NCBI GenBank assembly: GCA_945271295.1
Contig: CALYPG010000002.1
Span: 105,868 to 169,867 of the forward strand
Origin: an uncultured Gilliamella sp.
GTDB taxonomy: Bacteria; Pseudomonadota; Gammaproteobacteria; Enterobacterales; Orbaceae
Direction: 5' to 3'
Length of the DNA: 64,000 bases
Shown here: one piece after another, positions 56,387 to 64,000 of the stretch
Layout: each line of letters opens with the position of its first letter
Position numbering within the stretch: the stretch's first letter is position 1
Notes under the pieces: generated by a model
Seen by the model: only the letters and a program-made list of their open reading frames with translations
The model's database searches: none
What the model was told of the DNA's origin: nothing
Program-made: the position numbers and the translations under genes

Positions 56387-57400
56387 ATGAAAAAAAAAGC
56401 TGTAATAACAGTAATAGGAGCAGGTTCTTATGGAACCTCTTTAGCTATTTTATTAGCTCGTAATGGCCATTCAACTCTATTATGGGGGCATAATCCAGAT
56501 AAGATAGCAACCTTACAGCAAGATAGGCAAAATAAACAGTTTTTGCCGGATATTCCTTTTCCTGAGCGACTACAAATTGAAAGTGATTTGCAAACTGCAG
56601 TTTCAGCGGCACCAATTTTACTTATCGTGGTACCTAGTCATGCTTTCGCTAGCATTTTAACCCAAATAAAACCTTTTTTACGTAAAGACAGTAAAATTGT
56701 ATGGGCAACCAAAGGGCTTGAAGTTGACACTGGTCGGCTATTACAAGATGTTGCCAGAGAGATTCTTGGTGATAACATTCCATTAGCGGTAATTTCTGGG
56801 CCTACTTTTGCTAAAGAAGTCGCATCAGGATTACCAACTGCAGTAACTGTTGCCTCAAACGATGAACAATTTTTAACTGAATTGCAAAATTTATTCCATT
56901 GTAGTAAGAGTTTCCGAGTTTATAGCAGCAAAGATTTTGTTGGTGTACAACTTGGTGGGGCAATTAAAAATGTTATAGCTATAGGGGCGGGTTTATCTGA
57001 TGGACTTGGTTTTGGTGCCAATGCCAGAACAGCATTAATTACTCGTGGACTTGCGGAAATGATGCGATTAGGATCTGTGCTTGGTGCTGATCCAGCCACT
57101 TTTATGGGAATGGCTGGGCTTGGTGATCTGGTGTTAACTTGCACAGATAATCAATCGCGAAATCGTCGTTTTGGCATACTACTTGGGCAAAATAAAACCA
57201 TTGAAGAAGCCCAAGCGATTATTGCCCAAGTGGTTGAAGGTTGTAAAAATACTAAAGAAGTATGGTTATTAGCACAAAAATATCATGTTGAAATGCCAAT
57301 TACTGAACAAATTTACCAAGTCCTTTACCAACATAAAGATCCTAAACAAGCAGCAATGGCATTACTTGGGCGTTCACAAAAAGCCGAATTAAAAAGTTAA
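56387..57400 (+). CDS. gpsA: glycerol-3-phosphate dehydrogenase [NAD(P)+] GpsA
   Basis: Reduces dihydroxyacetone phosphate to sn-glycerol 3-phosphate for phospholipid synthesis. About 337 residues (339 in E. coli). The dinucleotide-binding [51 protein letters not shown], the catalytic Lys in [20 protein letters not shown] and [21 protein letters not shown] are present. The ATG at the start of the Rossmann fold is used; the frame extends ten codons to a TTG. Last gene of yibN-secB-gpsA. Confidence 0.95.
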   Translation: MKKKAVITVIGAGSYGTSLAILLARNGHSTLLWGHNPDKIATLQQDRQNKQFLPDIPFPERLQIESDLQTAVSAAPILLIVVPSHAFASILTQIKPFLRKDSKIVWATKGLEVDTGRLLQDVAREILGDNIPLAVISGPTFAKEVASGLPTAVTVASNDEQFLTELQNLFHCSKSFRVYSSKDFVGVQLGGAIKNVIAIGAGLSDGLGFGANARTALITRGLAEMMRLGSVLGADPATFMGMAGLGDLVLTCTDNQSRNRRFGILLGQNKTIEEAQAIIAQVVEGCKNTKEVWLLAQKYHVEMPITEQIYQVLYQHKDPKQAAMALLGRSQKAELKS

Positions 57401-57402
57401 TT

Positions 57403-57446
57403 TTTATACTAAAACGTATAGCACTCCTGAAACTTTTCACAAAAAT
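57403..57446. repeat. dispersed repeat, copy 2 (partner at 4108)
   Basis: About 44 bases including TATACTAAAACGTATAGCAC and TCCTGAAACTTTT-ACAAAAAT start immediately after the gpsA stop codon. They differ from copy 1 at a few positions. No transposase lies next to this copy. Confidence 0.65.
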
Positions 57447-57475
57447 ATTGCCAATCACTTAGTTTTTATCTTCTT

Positions 57476-58450
57476 TTATATATTAATTCCAATTCCTTGC
57501 TCTTTTGCTTTAAGGTATATATCGTAACCTACATACACATCTAAAACAGCTGTACCAACGGTTTTAAATAAGGTTATTTGTTGAGAGTTTTGTCGACATT
57601 TTTGGGGATTGATAATTAAATCACCTAATTCTAAAAAGTCATCTTGAGTTACTATTTTTTGTTTAATAGGATCAATAATATCTCCCGCTTCGGCAAAAAC
57701 TCCGTCTTTGGTATCAAGAACACGAATATCAGCTTTTTCAACAATATTAGCTGGTATTTCATGCATCTGCGGTGTGTATGCGCCGACACCATTAATATGG
57801 GTGCCTGATTTAACTTTAGCACCATTGAAGGTTGCTACTTTTGAAGTTGTTACTGAAGTAATAATATCAGCCTGACTAATATCATCATCTAAATTTTCTG
57901 AAAAATAGAGATTTGTGGAAAAATGAACAAACCGTTTTTTCATTTGTTCAGTAAATTGTTTTCCTTTGTCATGATCAATATCAAAAATAGCAACATTGGT
58001 TAATGGACGAACGGTTAACATTGCTTCTAATTGTGATATTGCCTGTCCACCAGTACCTATTAACACTGCTCGGCTTGCGTCTTTCCGCGCTAAAAGATCC
58101 GTCGCTGCACCTTGCACTGCTCCAGTTCGAAGCTGAGTAACAAAAGTACCATCAAGCATGGCACAAACTTCACCGGTTTGCGGATCGAGCATTAATACCT
58201 GTGCTGGGACCGATGGTTTACCAAGTTTTGTATTATCAGGAAAGACAGATACAATCTTAATTCCAACAATGTCACTTCCTCTAATATGCGCTGGCATAAA
58301 CAAGCATTGTCCATTTTGCACATCAAAATTGATTCGTAATGGTACATCACTATCTCCTTGGGTATAAATTTTTAGTGCCTGTTTATCAGCAGCTATCGCA
58401 TCTTTCATACTATAAATTTTTTCAATATCTTTTGCCGTTAATACTAACAT
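57476..58450 (-). CDS. ornithine cyclodeaminase/mu-crystallin family protein
   Basis: NAD(P)-dependent enzyme of 324 residues. N-terminal substrate domain (MKDAIAADKQALKIYTQGDS, CLFMPAHIRGSDIVGIKIVS with the substrate Lys, LDGTFVTQLRTGAVQGAATD) and Rossmann domain with VLIGTGGQAISQLEAML. The family includes ornithine cyclodeaminase, alanine dehydrogenase, ketimine reductase and the 2,3-diaminopropionate enzyme SbnB. Which applies here cannot be read from sequence. It is a single gene with AAGGAGAG upstream, convergent with gpsA. Confidence 0.85.
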   Translation of the reverse strand: MLVLTAKDIEKIYSMKDAIAADKQALKIYTQGDSDVPLRINFDVQNGQCLFMPAHIRGSDIVGIKIVSVFPDNTKLGKPSVPAQVLMLDPQTGEVCAMLDGTFVTQLRTGAVQGAATDLLARKDASRAVLIGTGGQAISQLEAMLTVRPLTNVAIFDIDHDKGKQFTEQMKKRFVHFSTNLYFSENLDDDISQADIITSVTTSKVATFNGAKVKSGTHINGVGAYTPQMHEIPANIVEKADIRVLDTKDGVFAEAGDIIDPIKQKIVTQDDFLELGDLIINPQKCRQNSQQITLFKTVGTAVLDVYVGYDIYLKAKEQGIGINI

Positions 58451-58656
58451 TTCAACTCTCCTTCGCCGGTACTATTTAGCATTTTATTTTACTTTTTTGC
58501 TTATAATTGTCTATTTTAAAAAAATAGCAAACATTATTAGTTAATTAACAAGTTGTTTTATAACAATAAAATTGATGGCGTATACATAACTTGTATATTT
58601 TATATAATTTCACTATCATTATTTGGTGCAATTTTGCACGATAATTGAGAAATAAG

Positions 58657-60798
58657 ATGTTATTTAAAGTATTAAGATTTTTCTTAAAGATTTTATTTCA
58701 TGTTAAAATTCATGGTAATCTCGATAATTTAAAACAAGACAGACTTTTAATCACTCCTAATCATGTTTCATTCCTAGATGGTGTTTTAATCGGTGTTTTT
58801 TTACCTGTTCGCCCTGTTTTTGCTATTTATGCAGGCTATATCAATCATTGGTTAGTTCGCTTAGCCAAACGTTATGTCGATTTTGTGCCAATGGATCCTA
58901 TTAGTCCTATGGCAATAAAAAGCTTAGTTCGTGAAGTCGAAAAGGGACGCCCAATTGTAATTTTTCCTGAAGGACGGATTACCATAACGGGTTCATTAAT
59001 GAAAATTTATGATGGTGCAGCTTTCGTCGCAGCCCGTTCTAAAGCGACTATTGTACCGGTTTGGATCGAAGGTGCAGAATTTACGCTAACCAGTCGTTTA
59101 AAAGGTTTATTTAAACGTCACTTATTCCCTAAAATTACCATTCACGTACTTGAACCGACTTCAATTTCTATGCCTAATGCAAATAAGGCCAATGAACGAA
59201 GATATATTGCTGGAGAACAGCTTCATCAAATTATGATGAATGCCCGTATGGCTAGTCGTCCAAAATTAACACTTTTTGAAGCATTACTCGAAGCTCAAGT
59301 GCGTTATGGCGTAAAATCTCGAATGGTACAAGATCCGACTACCAATGAGGCATCTTATCGTAATTTATTAAAACAAATTATTGGTGTTAGCTGTATTATA
59401 GCTAAAATAACTAAAAGAAAAGAGCGGGTTGGTGTATTGCTTCCCAATGCAACAATTACGGTTGCAACGATTTTTGGACTATCAGTTAAAGATCGAATCC
59501 CGGCAATGCTCAATTATACCGCAGGTACCAAAGGTCTAACTTGCGCTATTACAGCAGCAGAAATTAAAACCATCATCACTTCACGTAAATTTATACAAAA
59601 AGGGAAGCTTGATTATTTACTTGAGGAAATTAAAAATGTTAAGTGGTATTTTCTTGAAGATTTACGTCAAAGCTTAACCTTTACTGATAAACTCTATGTC
59701 GCTATCCATCAATACATTCCACGATTAGTTCAACGATATCAATCAAGTAGTGATGAAGCTTTGGTCCTCTTTACTTCTGGATCTGAAGGAAATCCAAAAG
59801 GCGTAGTACATAGCCATGGTAGTTTACTTGCCAATGTTGAGCAAATTCGTACCGTAATCGATCCCACTCCTGCCGATCGGTTTATGTCAGCATTACCACT
59901 ATTTCATGCTTTTGGTATTACCGCTGGGTTATTTTTACCATTATTTTCCGGTAGCCGAACCTTTTTGTATCCCAATCCGTTACATTACCGTATGGTACCA
60001 GAAATTATATATGACCAAAACTGTACCATTTTATTCGGTACGCCAACTTTCCTTGCTAATTATGCCCGTTATGCTCACCCTTATGATTTTATGCGATTAC
60101 GTTATGTTGTAGCTGGCGCAGAAAAACTATCTGAAGCGATTCGCGAACAATGGAAGGATAAATATGGTATTCGTATCCTAGAAGGCTATGGAGTTACAGA
60201 ATGTGCACCAGTTGTGGCTCTTAATGTACCTATGGCGTTTAAAAATAATACCGTTGGCCGCTTATTACCGGGTATGACATCACGAATAATTCCAGTATCT
60301 GGGATCAGCAATGGTGGTGAATTACAAGTCAAAGGTCCAAATGTAATGAAGGGTTATTTACGAATTGAAAATCCGGGTAAACTTCAAGCACCTGAAGCAA
60401 TTAATGAACAAGGCCAACTAGAACCAGGTTGGTATGATACCGGCGATATCGTGGCAATCGATGACGAAGGATTTTTAACCATTAAAGGACGTTTAAAACG
60501 GTTTGCAAAAATTGCCGGTGAAATGGTTTCCTTAGAAAGTGTTGAAGCACTAGCTAAAAAGATTGATCCTAATGCAATGCATGGTGCAACGGTCAAATCA
60601 GATGTATCAAAAGGGGAAGCTATTGTGCTATTTACTACTTCAAAAGAATTGAATCGTGATCAACTTAATCAAGTAGCTCAAGAACTCGGTATCCCTGCAT
60701 TAGCTGTCCCACGTGATATTCGTACAGTCAAAGAGTTACCACTTCTTGGTACGGGTAAAATTGATTTTATCACTCTTCGAAAAATGGCCGACGAGTAA
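58657..60798 (+). CDS. aas: bifunctional acyl-ACP synthetase/2-acyl-GPE acyltransferase Aas
   Basis: Inner-membrane enzyme that re-acylates lysophosphatidylethanolamine. About 713 residues (719 in E. coli). Residues 1-190 are a PlsC-type acyltransferase with the HX4D motif in NHVSFLDG and the FPEGRIT block. The rest is an AMP-forming ligase with [51 protein letters not shown] and the GTGKID C-terminal Lys motif. I use the ATG after GAGAAATAAG rather than a TTG four codons earlier. lplT follows by 15 bases. Confidence 0.94.
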   Translation: MLFKVLRFFLKILFHVKIHGNLDNLKQDRLLITPNHVSFLDGVLIGVFLPVRPVFAIYAGYINHWLVRLAKRYVDFVPMDPISPMAIKSLVREVEKGRPIVIFPEGRITITGSLMKIYDGAAFVAARSKATIVPVWIEGAEFTLTSRLKGLFKRHLFPKITIHVLEPTSISMPNANKANERRYIAGEQLHQIMMNARMASRPKLTLFEALLEAQVRYGVKSRMVQDPTTNEASYRNLLKQIIGVSCIIAKITKRKERVGVLLPNATITVATIFGLSVKDRIPAMLNYTAGTKGLTCAITAAEIKTIITSRKFIQKGKLDYLLEEIKNVKWYFLEDLRQSLTFTDKLYVAIHQYIPRLVQRYQSSSDEALVLFTSGSEGNPKGVVHSHGSLLANVEQIRTVIDPTPADRFMSALPLFHAFGITAGLFLPLFSGSRTFLYPNPLHYRMVPEIIYDQNCTILFGTPTFLANYARYAHPYDFMRLRYVVAGAEKLSEAIREQWKDKYGIRILEGYGVTECAPVVALNVPMAFKNNTVGRLLPGMTSRIIPVSGISNGGELQVKGPNVMKGYLRIENPGKLQAPEAINEQGQLEPGWYDTGDIVAIDDEGFLTIKGRLKRFAKIAGEMVSLESVEALAKKIDPNAMHGATVKSDVSKGEAIVLFTTSKELNRDQLNQVAQELGIPALAVPRDIRTVKELPLLGTGKIDFITLRKMADE

Positions 60799-60813
60799 GC
60801 AAAAAGGTACATC

Positions 60814-62001
60814 ATGAATCAACATTCTCTTTTTAACAAAGGCATGGTCGCAACCATGCTGGCGCAATTTTTTTCAGCATTTGCTGATAATGCCCTTTTT
60901 TTTGCCATATTAGCTTACATCAAAAATCTTCATTATCCGGAGTGGAGCCAATCTGTACTACAGATCGGTTTTGTTATCCCTTTTATAATACTTTCACCTT
61001 TTGTTGGTCAATTTGCCGATAGCATGTCAAAAGGAAAGGTTATGATGATCTCAAACTGTATAAAGTTAGTCGGCGCTGGTTGTATTTGTATTAATATTAA
61101 TCCTTTTTTAGGCTATTTTTTAGTTGGTATTGGTGCGGCAGGTTATTCCCCTGCCAAATATGGTATTTTAGGTGAACTAACATCAGGGGATAATCTGGTT
61201 AAAGCTAATGGCTTAATTGAAGCCTCAACTATTGCTGCCATTTTACTAGGTTCACTTGCCGGTGGTCATATTGCCGATCTTAATATCGTTGCCTCCTTAA
61301 TTGCTTGTGTGGTAATGTATGGTTTAGCTGTGATTGCTAACTTTTTCATACCTAAATTGCCAGTTGCAAGGCAGGATATCAAATGGCAATTTACTAGTAT
61401 GATAAAAGACTTTGCTAACACAGTGAAAGTCATTTTCACTAATAAACAAGCTCGTTTTACCCTACTTGGCACTAGCCTATTTTGGGGAGCCGGAATCACT
61501 TTACGTTTTTTATTAATTAGCTGGGTACCTATTGTACTGGGTATTTTAGACAATTCGACACCTACTAATCTCAACGCTGTTGTTGCTATAGGGATAGTTA
61601 TTGGTGCAGGGCTGGCAAGTACATTTATCTCGATGAATAATACTTTACGTTGCATTCCTGCAGGAATAATGATGGGAATTGCAGTTATTGCTTTCACTTT
61701 GCAAAGTCACATTATTTCATCTTACATCTTATTAATTGTAATTGGTGCTTTAGGTGGATTCTTTTTAGTACCACTAAATGCCTTAATTCAAAAGTTAGGT
61801 AAAGAGCTTGTTGGCGCAGGGAGTGTTATTTCTGTTCAAAATTTAAGTGAATATAGCGCAATGATGATCATGCTTGGGCTCTACTCCTTAGCGATTGCTC
61901 TTCATATTCCCGTTATTGCTATTGGTGTTGGTTTTGGTTGTTTATTCGCATTTGTTATCTTCTTATTGTGGTTAGGATTAAAAAATAATGCAGCACATTA
62001 A
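60814..62001 (+). CDS. lplT: lysophospholipid transporter LplT
   Basis: MFS-type flippase of 395 residues (397 in E. coli) with about twelve helices, delivering lysophospholipids from the outer leaflet to Aas. [20 protein letters not shown] at the N-terminus, [20 protein letters not shown] and [20 protein letters not shown] are typical. It sits directly after aas as in enterobacteria. Its end overlaps the murQ start by 14 bases, so murQ is probably translated from the same message. Confidence 0.94.
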   Translation: MNQHSLFNKGMVATMLAQFFSAFADNALFFAILAYIKNLHYPEWSQSVLQIGFVIPFIILSPFVGQFADSMSKGKVMMISNCIKLVGAGCICININPFLGYFLVGIGAAGYSPAKYGILGELTSGDNLVKANGLIEASTIAAILLGSLAGGHIADLNIVASLIACVVMYGLAVIANFFIPKLPVARQDIKWQFTSMIKDFANTVKVIFTNKQARFTLLGTSLFWGAGITLRFLLISWVPIVLGILDNSTPTNLNAVVAIGIVIGAGLASTFISMNNTLRCIPAGIMMGIAVIAFTLQSHIISSYILLIVIGALGGFFLVPLNALIQKLGKELVGAGSVISVQNLSEYSAMMIMLGLYSLAIALHIPVIAIGVGFGCLFAFVIFLLWLGLKNNAAH

Positions 62002-62896
62002 TTTATCAGCTATGGTAACCGAAAATCGTAATCCGAACAGTGAAAAAATTGACAACTGTTCAACACTTGAGATCCTACAAATTATCAATAATGAAGATAA
62101 AAAGGTTGCCACTGCTGTTGAAAAACAGTTACCTCAGATTGCTAAAGCGGTAGAGACTATTACTCGTGCTTTTTCCAATCAAGGTAGATTAATCTATATC
62201 GGTGCAGGTACCTCTGGTCGACTAGGTATTTTAGATGCTAGTGAATGCCCACCGACTTATGGCACGCCACCACAACAAGTGATAGGGTTAATAGCAGGTG
62301 GTCAGCCTGCTATTTTTAGAGCTGTCGAAAATGCCGAAGATAACCCAGAATTAGCTGTTGCAGATTTAAAAAATATAAATTTCAATGCCAAAGATGTATT
62401 AGTGGGTATTGCCGCTAGTGGGCGCACACCTTATGTAATAGGAGCAATGCAATTCGCTAAATCCATCGGGGCAACTGTCATTAGCCTATGCTGTAATCCT
62501 AAAGCGCCGATGATAGCGATCGCTGATATCGCAATCACTCCTATTGTTGGTGCTGAAGTTATTACTGGCTCATCAAGAATGAAAGCTGGGACAGCTCAAA
62601 AAATGGTCTTAAATATGCTAACTACAGCAAGTATGATTAAAACAGGCAAAGTCTATGGTAACTTAATGGTTGATGTTGAAGCAACCAACGCTAAACTGAT
62701 AGAACGTCAAATATCAATTGTAATGCAAGCCACTGAATGCAATCGCGAAACCGCAATTTTAGCACTTGAACAATGCCAAAGGCATTGTAAAACTGCAATT
62801 TTAATGATTCTAGCTAATCTCAATGCTGAACAAGCAAAACAAGCTCTTAGTAAAAATAATGGTTTTATTCGTCAAACTTTAAATAAAACTATTTAA
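61988..62896 (+). CDS. murQ: N-acetylmuramic acid 6-phosphate etherase MurQ
   Basis: Cleaves the lactyl ether of MurNAc 6-phosphate to give GlcNAc 6-phosphate and lactate in peptidoglycan recycling. 302 residues (298 in E. coli). The SIS domain has [26 protein letters not shown] with the catalytic Glu, [35 protein letters not shown] and the [13 protein letters not shown] block. The start overlaps lplT. The usual partner, the MurNAc PTS permease MurP, is not adjacent; coupling to aas-lplT is unusual. Confidence 0.94.
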   Translation: MQHINLSAMVTENRNPNSEKIDNCSTLEILQIINNEDKKVATAVEKQLPQIAKAVETITRAFSNQGRLIYIGAGTSGRLGILDASECPPTYGTPPQQVIGLIAGGQPAIFRAVENAEDNPELAVADLKNINFNAKDVLVGIAASGRTPYVIGAMQFAKSIGATVISLCCNPKAPMIAIADIAITPIVGAEVITGSSRMKAGTAQKMVLNMLTTASMIKTGKVYGNLMVDVEATNAKLIERQISIVMQATECNRETAILALEQCQRHCKTAILMILANLNAEQAKQALSKNNGFIRQTLNKTI

Positions 62897-63300
62897 TTAA
62901 TGTAAACAAATATAAAAATACCCACTGAGATATCTTTTTACATAATTGTCTTTCATAACTACAAAGAATAATAAATATAATATTTTTATATATTAATATA
63001 GTGTTTTATATCGTAAATTAGATATAATTGATTGATAATATAGCATGTTATTAAAAATCAAATTCTAAATAACTGTTGTATTTTACTTTTTAAATTTATA
63101 ACAGAATGGAATAGATACTTTTTTTAGAAAAATAATTATCTAATCAATTTTATAAATTAATTTATCACTAAAAGTGGCTATAATAGTTATATAACAACAA
63201 ATAATAACCATATATTTTATATTGTAAAATAATATACTTTTAGAGTTATAAAATAATAATTTCGTTTTATCCAATAATGTAGAAATTGGGAGGTAATTGT
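62897..63300. other. AT-rich intergenic region before the mannose-type PTS gene
   Basis: About 400 bases with very low G+C. It must contain the promoter of the PTS gene near its right end, where GGGAGG gives a strong ribosome site. I see no clear -24/-12 element, hairpin terminator for murQ or small gene. Confidence 0.5.
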
Positions 63301-64000
63301 ATGGTAGGAATCATTCTTGCAACTCATGGTGAGTTTGCTGAAGGTATTCTACAATCAGGAACGATGATATTTGGAGAACAAGAAAACGTTAAAGCGGTTA
63401 CCTTGCATCCAAGTGATGGTCCTGATAGTTTAAAGGAGAGAATGTTAGCCGCAATAGCGACATTCGAAAATCAAGATGAAGTACTATTTTTAGTGGATTT
63501 ATGGGGAGGGACACCATTCAATCAGGCAAATAATTTATGTGGTCAGCACAGTAATTGGGCAATAGTTGCTGGTCTAAACCTTCCAATGCTAATTGAAGCT
63601 TACTCTGCACGCTTATCTTGCGAATCAGCTAAAGAAATTGCAGCTTCAATTTTATCTGCTGCCCAAGAAGGGATCCGAGCCACTGTTGAATCGGCTTCAT
63701 CAACACCAACTACAAATCAAACTTCTAATACCATCCCTGAAGGAACTGTTCTTGGTGATGGCAAAATGAAAATTGTTCTTGCTCGTGTTGATTCCCGTTT
63801 ATTACATGGACAAGTTGCAACTGCATGGACTAAATCTACCAATCCAAACCGAATTATTGTTGTATCTGATTCTGTGGCTAAAGATGATTTAAGGAAGAAA
63901 CTTATTGAAGAAGCGGCACCGCCAGGAGTAAAGGCTAATGTAGTACCGATTAAGAAGATTATCGAAGTTTCACGAGATCCTCGCTTTGGCAACACGAAAG
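63301..64000 (+). CDS. manX: PTS mannose-type EIIAB component (ManX-like), cut by window end
   Basis: Starts at ATG after GGGAGG and stays open to the window edge, 233 codons. The IIA domain (residues about 1-120) has the active His in ILATHGEFAEGIL and LVDLWGGTPFNQANNL. A Ser/Thr/Pro linker (residues about 130-150) leads to the IIB domain with the active His in ARVDSRLLHGQVATAW. Such fused IIAB subunits phosphorylate mannose, glucosamine or related sugars imported by ManYZ, which should follow outside the window. The exact sugar is unknown, since this family also carries fructose and sorbose. Confidence 0.9.
   Translation, partial: MVGIILATHGEFAEGILQSGTMIFGEQENVKAVTLHPSDGPDSLKERMLAAIATFENQDEVLFLVDLWGGTPFNQANNLCGQHSNWAIVAGLNLPMLIEAYSARLSCESAKEIAASILSAAQEGIRATVESASSTPTTNQTSNTIPEGTVLGDGKMKIVLARVDSRLLHGQVATAWTKSTNPNRIIVVSDSVAKDDLRKKLIEEAAPPGVKANVVPIKKIIEVSRDPRFGNTK

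Noticed and set aside
61266..61697. 143-codon minus-strand frame inside lplT
   Set aside because: Antisense to conserved lplT coding sequence; no start signal.

Overview
The window looks like a chromosomal segment of an AT-rich gammaproteobacterium. Many proteins (MetJ, Prs, GlnA, L31, Cra, DegS, MurQ, UxuB) read as close relatives of enterobacterial ones, but gene order is rearranged and the DNA is far richer in A+T. The citrate-lyase, hexuronate, fructose and mannose-type sugar loci, together with a DciA-type helicase loader, fit a fermentative host-gut symbiont such as the Orbaceae (Gilliamella-like). That placement is inference from protein resemblance, not a database match.

Layout. 0-5 kb: end of an AEC permease, an aldo/keto reductase, an HD hydrolase and a DMT exporter, then about 1 kb of non-coding DNA with an orphan terminator, a dispersed repeat and an IS3-family remnant fused to the end of a GNAT gene. 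5-14.5 kb: a citrate-fermentation locus, with the CitA/CitB two-component system divergent from citS, a FAH-family gene and citCDEFX. No oadGAB and no citG are present here. 14.5-20.2 kb: metB and metJ divergent around four met boxes, rpmE, then degS, degQ, zapG and a dciA-like gene. 20.6-30 kb: a hexuronate regulon (uxuB-uxaC-GH31, uxuR, uxuA, exuT) with CRP sites and ATTGGT-type operators in both control regions. 30-35.4 kb: a DUF3597 gene, pth, prs, trmB, nfsA and a histidine acid phosphatase that lacks a signal peptide.

35.4-38.9 kb is the accessory part: orphan small proteins, a decayed IS3 element containing a 7-bp tandem array, and broken secreted-protein genes, ending at the 3' side of tRNA-Asn. 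39-44.9 kb holds a LOG-family gene and cra followed by fruBKA with a Cra operator. 45-48.7 kb is a Fur-box-preceded siderophore ABC importer. 49.5-53.7 kb is glnA-glnL-glnG behind a recognisable sigma-54 promoter and two NtrC half-sites. 53.8-57.4 kb carries a Sel1/TPR protein and yibN-secB-gpsA. 57.4-64 kb carries an ornithine-cyclodeaminase-family gene, aas-lplT-murQ and the start of a mannose-type PTS IIAB gene cut by the window edge.

Taken together the window describes an organism that ferments citrate, hexuronates and fructose under CRP/Cra and pathway-specific control. I did not find a convincing new multi-gene system. The most unusual items are an Agp-like phosphatase that has lost its signal peptide and the family's disulfide cysteines, a FAH-family enzyme where oxaloacetate decarboxylase is expected, and a cytoplasmic GH31 glycosidase inside the hexuronate operon.
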